A stretch of DNA of 35,855 nt from Clostridiales bacterium (GTDB lineage: Bacteria > Bacillota > Clostridia > Monoglobales > WRBX01): positions 1 through 35,855 of the forward strand of contig JAISFC010000090.1 in the NCBI GenBank assembly GCA_031263785.1, in the 5' to 3' direction. Positions 31,680 through 35,855 of this stretch are shown here, piece by piece. The position numbers and the translations under genes are program-made. How positions within the stretch are numbered: the stretch's first letter is position 1; every line of letters begins with the position of its first letter. The notes beneath the pieces were generated by a model. It saw only the letters and a list, made by a program, of their open reading frames with translations. It searched no databases and was not told the DNA's origin.

Positions 31680-31744
31680 TTAAGCTCTATACTCCTATTT
31701 ATTAATGATGTTACTTCTATTTATTAAGGAAGTTACTTTCATAA
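31680..31744 (-). promoter_or_regulatory. Three 22-bp-phased copies of a 21-bp motif upstream of the phosphofructokinase gene
   Basis: Minus strand TTATGAAAGTAACTTCCTTAA, AAATAGAAGTAACATCATTAA, AAATAGGAGTATAGAGCTTAA. Confidence 0.65.
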
Positions 31745-32389
31745 TTTTATATGCTTCAAAATGCTGTTATGTATAACCTCCGGCGGCAAAATTTCACCGT
31801 TTTCCACACATTTTATGGTAATCCACCCGAATTTTTCCGAACACATTTTAGCGCATTCGTAGCAGCTGTTCATATATTGCTTGTCCCCTTCATGAATATC
31901 ACCGCCCTCAAATTTCTTTTCACGCGAATCCACAAGAATCTCGGTCAGCTCTGGCGGTATATCCATAAAAAAGACTAAATCCGGCTCGGGAATTCCCAAA
32001 AGATGATGCTCGAAATCTATGACCCAATCCCAAAACTCATTTCGTTCCGCGCCTGCTTGTAATTTCGCCGCCTGATGAATCATGTTGGAAGATGAATACC
32101 TGTCCGCAATTACATAATCACTCATAAAAATCTCTCTATTCCTCGCAATAGTGGCGTATCGGTCCACCGCGTAAAAGCTGCTTGCGGCATATGGATTCAC
32201 CTCCATGGCATCTGTTCCAAATTCACCATTCAAATACATCTTAACTACCGCTGAAGAGCTTGACTCATAATTCGGGAAAGTAACGCGCTGAACGCAATCC
32301 TCGCGATTGTCTTTTTTCAGCTTATTCACCAACAAATCCACTTGAGTCTGCTTGCCGCTTCCGTCAATACCTTCTATTACTATAATCAT
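31739..32389 (-). CDS. tmk: Thymidylate kinase
   Basis: MIIVIEGIDGSGKQTQVDLL P-loop; VIADRYSSSNMIHQ DRY motif. Confidence 0.92.
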   Translation of the reverse strand: MIIVIEGIDGSGKQTQVDLLVNKLKKDNREDCVQRVTFPNYESSSSAVVKMYLNGEFGTDAMEVNPYAASSFYAVDRYATIARNREIFMSDYVIADRYSSSNMIHQAAKLQAGAERNEFWDWVIDFEHHLLGIPEPDLVFFMDIPPELTEILVDSREKKFEGGDIHEGDKQYMNSCYECAKMCSEKFGWITIKCVENGEILPPEVIHNSILKHIKL

Positions 32390-33123
32390 CCTGTTTTCTC
32401 CTTTGAATTTCGGATTCTACTCCATGTCACCGCAAGCATAAATTTTGGTATCGCCACCAAACGCGGTATCCTCGACGGTTGGCAAATGGCGCGATATAAC
32501 CACTCAAATCCGCTTTTTTGCCATGCAATAGGTGCGCGCCGTACATTCCCCGCGATTACGTCCAATGCACCGCCCACGCCTATTGCCATCGAAACCGCTG
32601 TTTTATCCCTGTTTTCCGCTATCCAGATTTCCTGTTTCGGCGCACCAAGGCACACGACCAATAAGCTTGCTCCACTGTCGCGTATTTCCTTAATTATGCG
32701 CGGCTCATCCTCTTGAGTGAAATAACCGTGGTGGGTTCCCGCAATTTGCAAATTTTGATACTGTTTTTTCAAGTTTTCAGCGGCTTTCTCCGCCACGCCT
32801 TCGGCAGAACCCAACAGATATACTTTCTTGCCTTCATCCGCGCATAATTCCAATATTTTATGCAAAAAATCATATCCCGCGACCCGTTCTGGCAACGGAT
32901 TCCCGAGGATTTTTGACGCAATAACCACGCCGATTCCGTCCGGCAGCAATAAATCGGCAGAATCCAAAGCGGACTTCAATCTTTCATTTCGCCCTGCGCT
33001 CCAGATTATTTCGGGATTAGGCGTAAATACCACACTATTTTTTCCCGAATTAAGCATATCGTCGCCAATTTTCACCGCTTGCTCCATCGTAAATGCACTG
33101 ACGTCAACCCCAAGTATATTCAA
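32386..33123 (-). CDS. WecG/TagA/CpsF-family glycosyltransferase
   Basis: FTPNPEIIWSAG, LLPDGIGVVIASKILG, PLPERVAGYDF, LGAPKQEIWI; TTG start; ATGA overlap with tmk. Confidence 0.92.
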   Translation of the reverse strand: MNILGVDVSAFTMEQAVKIGDDMLNSGKNSVVFTPNPEIIWSAGRNERLKSALDSADLLLPDGIGVVIASKILGNPLPERVAGYDFLHKILELCADEGKKVYLLGSAEGVAEKAAENLKKQYQNLQIAGTHHGYFTQEDEPRIIKEIRDSGASLLVVCLGAPKQEIWIAENRDKTAVSMAIGVGGALDVIAGNVRRAPIAWQKSGFEWLYRAICQPSRIPRLVAIPKFMLAVTWSRIRNSKEKTG

Positions 33124-33168
33124 AAAATCAACTCCCGAAACGACCCTCTCATTTAACGTCCCATCATG

Positions 33169-33197
33169 ATTATAATCTACCGCTTAACAGATGTCAA
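33169..33197 (-). promoter_or_regulatory. Perfect-consensus promoter of tagA-tmk
   Basis: Minus strand TTGACA, 17 bp, TATAAT. Confidence 0.85.
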
Positions 33198-33451
33198 GGA
33201 AAAAATAAAAACACCAACGCCGCAATCGTCGCGTAGTCCCGCTCTTCAACCTCTTCCATCAAAAGAATTACTATTAAACCAATAATTATTATATCATCCA
33301 ACGCCAGATTTTCTAAAAAACCCAATGGCGCATGCTTACACTTATGTACCTTCCTCCTTATGACCTTGTACCCCGAAGGTCGGAATTCCGCCTTAGGGTA
33401 TTCAAAGTCCGGATAACCGGCAAAAGGAGTGGGATAATTAACAGCAATCAT
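33194..33451 (-). CDS. Small protein with C-terminal hydrophobic segment
   Basis: 85 aa; LALDDIIIIGLIVILLMEEVEERDYATIAALVFLFFP. Confidence 0.6.
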   Translation of the reverse strand: MIAVNYPTPFAGYPDFEYPKAEFRPSGYKVIRRKVHKCKHAPLGFLENLALDDIIIIGLIVILLMEEVEERDYATIAALVFLFFP

Positions 33452-33781
33452 TTAATCCCCACCTCCCAATAATCCTAAAATTCCGCTTAAAGTACGCGGA
33501 TTCGCCATGCGTGAAATCTGCATTATTTTAAGCGCACTGTCAAACTTCCCCAGCCTTCTCGCGGATAAATGTGGACGTAACGCATGCAATAATTGCGTTT
33601 TGTCGTTCACCGCAAAACCGCTTCCTAAGTTGTTAGCGATGGACCATCCATTATCCACGGCAAAATCTTTCTCGCCGCTTTCTTTTGTAGAAGTAAAATC
33701 AGTGCTACTTGTAGGAGTGTTTTTGCTGTTATTTTTTAGCGCTTCGCTAATCTTTTCTATCGCTTCATTAAAGTCGTTCAT
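33452..33781 (-). CDS. Small conserved clostridial-type protein, unknown function
   Basis: MNDFNEAIEKISEALKN...LLHALRPHLSARRLGKFDSALKIMQISRM; directly upstream of the 85-aa ORF. Confidence 0.6.
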   Translation of the reverse strand: MNDFNEAIEKISEALKNNSKNTPTSSTDFTSTKESGEKDFAVDNGWSIANNLGSGFAVNDKTQLLHALRPHLSARRLGKFDSALKIMQISRMANPRTLSGILGLLGGGD

Positions 33782-33818
33782 AATACCTCTCCTTCTGACC
33801 AATCAAATTTGAAACAAT

Positions 33819-33962
33819 TTAACGTTTCCAATTTCTAAATACACGCTGAACATCAGGGTTATTTGCTAATTCACGCATAATTTGCTGTCCCTTGGGTGTA
33901 TTCATCATTGCCTGCAGCTGCTTTGCATCAATATTACGCAATATATCATTTGCATCCATCAT
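33819..33962 (-). CDS. 47-aa protein MMDANDILRNIDAKQLQAMMNTPKGQQIMRELANNPDVQRVFRNWKR
   Basis: ORF with GGGGGCGAGG SD-like sequence; first gene of the small-protein cluster; below the ORF-track length cutoff. Confidence 0.55.
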   Translation of the reverse strand: MMDANDILRNIDAKQLQAMMNTPKGQQIMRELANNPDVQRVFRNWKR

Positions 33963-34243
33963 ACCTCGCCCCCTTTACAATGATTATGCTTTTATACTTA
34001 ATCAGATACACAATCAAGAATAATCCGGTAAAGATTTAAGTTTCAGGTGATTTTCTCTACCTGAAACCTAAACCCCGTTCTCCGCTTCACTGCTTATCTA
34101 TAAAACAATACCAAGAAAATCAAGATAAAAAATAAAATGTCAGCATTTCTTTCCAATCCCAGCATTTTTTCCACCTTCTTTCAATACATAATATGCTTAA
34201 CGGTCATTATGCGTTCGTCATATCAAACTCCTCAAAATTTTGC

Positions 34244-34272
34244 TTGACAAATAAAAGTAAATATAGTACTAT
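34244..34272 (+). promoter_or_regulatory. Promoter of the XRE regulator gene
   Basis: TTGACA, 17 bp, TACTAT. Confidence 0.7.
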
Positions 34273-34297
34273 TAAATTAAGTTATTTACTTTTATAA
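34251..34297. promoter_or_regulatory. Inverted repeat/operator around the XRE promoter
   Basis: ATAAAAGTAAATA (34251-34263) and its exact reverse complement TATTTACTTTTAT (34283-34295) flank the -10; the right arm lies in a copy of the 21-bp motif (34277-34297). Confidence 0.65.
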
Positions 34298-34315
34298 TTA
34301 AAGAGGTGCCTTTTT

Positions 34316-34672
34316 ATGACAGGATTAGGTAAGTTTTTTCATAATCTGCGTTTAGAAAATCACGAAAAATCCAAAGAGATGGCAAAAAAATTGGGAGTGA
34401 CTCCCGCCTTTCTTTCCGCCGTAATAAACGGTCGCGAAAACTGCCCTAACAGCTGGTATGCGAAAATTTCTAAACTGTACAACTTAGACTCCAGGGCTCA
34501 AGGGCAACTTATTGAACACATTATTTATTCCAAAGACGTTCTCAAAATAAATCTTAAAAGCTTCTCAGCTGCGGATTGTGAAATTCTACAGCATTTGGCT
34601 ATCAATATAGACATAATGAGCACTTCGGACAAACAAAAATTAAGAGAAATTATTTTTAAAAAACGCGCGTAA
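34316..34672 (+). CDS. XRE-family HTH transcriptional regulator
   Basis: FFHNLRLENHEKSKEMAKKLGVTPAFLSAVINGRENCPNSWYAKISKLYNLD. Confidence 0.82.
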   Translation: MTGLGKFFHNLRLENHEKSKEMAKKLGVTPAFLSAVINGRENCPNSWYAKISKLYNLDSRAQGQLIEHIIYSKDVLKINLKSFSAADCEILQHLAINIDIMSTSDKQKLREIIFKKRA

Positions 34673-34712
34673 TTTTTTATTTTCCTCATATAATCGCATT
34701 TTATTCTTTAAA

Positions 34713-34755
34713 TTAAGTTGTTCGCTTTTATTTATTAAGCTCTTTACTTCTATTT
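34713..34755 (-). promoter_or_regulatory. Two 22-bp-phased copies of the 21-bp motif between the XRE gene and birA
   Basis: Minus strand AAATAGAAGTAAAGAGCTTAA (34755-34735) and AAATAAAAGCGAACAACTTAA (34733-34713). Confidence 0.6.
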
Positions 34756-34783
34756 TTTTATTTTTAAAATATCTTGAATTCAC

Positions 34784-34812
34784 TTGACACGTCTATCGCT
34801 TCGTGATACAAT
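34784..34812 (+). promoter_or_regulatory. Promoter of the BirA-like gene
   Basis: TTGACA, 17 bp, TACAAT; -10 ends 6 nt before the ATG. Confidence 0.75.
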
Positions 34813-34818
34813 TAACCC

Positions 34819-35364
34819 ATGGAACTTCCGTTTTTAATTTATAATGAAATCACATCCACTAATGCTTATGGCTTAGAATTAGCGAAAAAGTCAGCAAGCT
34901 CAGGCACGGCGATCCTCGCTCTCAAGCAGACAAAAGGGCGCGGTCAATTTTCGCGTACATGGGACAGCCCCGTAGGAGGCATGTATCTTTCCGTTATTTT
35001 CCGCTCTTCTACCGCTGAACGTATTCGTAAAAAAATTCCGCACATTCCGTCCACGCTTGCTGTCGGTTCCGTGATTCGCGACTTTCTGATAGAACTAACC
35101 AGCCAAAAAGATTTTGTTATAAAATCGCCCAACGACATTCTGTTTGATAATAGGAAAATCTGCGGCATATTGTGCGAAGCAGTCACCTGCGGATTTGAAA
35201 CGCAAGGCGTCATCGGCATCGGATTAAATGTAAACAATGCTTACGAAGGAGGCGCAAATTTGCGCGAAATCATGGGCAAAGAGATGGACGTCGTTAAAAT
35301 TGCCCGCATGCTCCGAGCTAGGCTAAACGAAGAAATTTTGGGAATATCCCAAAACGCATCTTAG
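34819..35364 (+). CDS. birA: Biotin-protein ligase (BirA catalytic domain, no HTH)
   Basis: EITSTNAYGLELA, KQTKGRGQFSRTWDSPVGGMYLSVIF, IKSPNDILFDNRKICGILCE. Confidence 0.85.
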   Translation: MELPFLIYNEITSTNAYGLELAKKSASSGTAILALKQTKGRGQFSRTWDSPVGGMYLSVIFRSSTAERIRKKIPHIPSTLAVGSVIRDFLIELTSQKDFVIKSPNDILFDNRKICGILCEAVTCGFETQGVIGIGLNVNNAYEGGANLREIMGKEMDVVKIARMLRARLNEEILGISQNAS

Positions 35365-35453
35365 TCTGCAAATCGGTCGAAAACGACCCTCATTCATAAT
35401 GAAATCAATTTAACTTTTTTACGTAAAAACCCGCTGACTAAAGGAGATTACTA

Positions 35454-35855
35454 ATGGAAAATTTCTCATCAGAATTCGATAACTTCATTAAAAATCACCC
35501 AAAAGGACATTTTTTGCAATCAGGCGCATGGTCCGAGCTGAAAAATGATTGGCGAAGCGAAATAATCACAGTGACTAAACGCGAATTATCCCCGTCCGAA
35601 GGCGTTGCGGCAAATTCCGCTGAAAATGACGATTTAGTCGGCGGTATGCTGGTTCTCATTCGCAAATTGCCGCTCCTTCCCTACCGCCTCATGTACAGTC
35701 CGCGCGGTCCCGTATGTGACCCTTCAGACCGCGAAACCTTCGCCCTTCTCACCCAAAAAGCCCGCGAACTCGCCAAACGCGAACATGCGTACGCCTTGAA
35801 AATTGACCCCGACATTGAAAGCAGTGACTCCGAATTCGCCCAAATTGCCCGCTCT
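35454..35855 (+). CDS. FemAB-like peptidoglycan aminoacyltransferase, N-terminal part (runs off window)
   Basis: MENFSSEFDNFIKNHPKGHFLQSGAWSELKNDW...LPYRLMYSPRGPVCD; FemA/B/X N-terminal pattern; SD AAAGGAG. Confidence 0.8.
   Translation, partial: MENFSSEFDNFIKNHPKGHFLQSGAWSELKNDWRSEIITVTKRELSPSEGVAANSAENDDLVGGMLVLIRKLPLLPYRLMYSPRGPVCDPSDRETFALLTQKARELAKREHAYALKIDPDIESSDSEFAQIARS

Overview
A 35.9-kb stretch of a Firmicutes/Clostridia-like chromosome (S-layer/SLH proteins, zinc-type L33, Gram-positive promoters), mostly housekeeping. Recognised modules: (1) an amino-acid ABC importer plus a DapF-fold racemase, preceded by a consensus promoter, a His-rich leader peptide and an intrinsic terminator; (2) a BspA-like leucine-rich-repeat surface protein whose 5' end carries a (CT)19 tract; (3) tRNA-Glu(UUC); (4) a hicB-hicA toxin-antitoxin pair, a remnant of an XRE regulator, and a zincin-like metallopeptidase gene pair; (5) an S-layer protein; (6) pyrG, rpmG-secE-nusG-rplK-rplA; (7) DUF1361/YdcF/DUF975 membrane proteins, clpC and an MFS transporter; (8) rpmH-rnpA-yidD-yidC-jag-mnmG; (9) SLH protein, PPi-type phosphofructokinase, tmk, tagA/wecG, small proteins, an XRE regulator, a BirA-like ligase and a FemAB-like partial gene. 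Strongest hunt results: a histidine-attenuated operon linking amino-acid import to a CntK-like (histidine racemase-like) protein; a phase-variation switch in the LRR gene, currently OFF for the best start codon; three promoters (LRR, S-layer, clpC) with 11-bp-phased TGTAAY direct repeats resembling WalR boxes; and a 21-bp motif in 22-bp-phased arrays upstream of pfk and birA and at the promoter of an XRE regulator, which may be its regulon. All calls are by reading only; no searches or folding were run.
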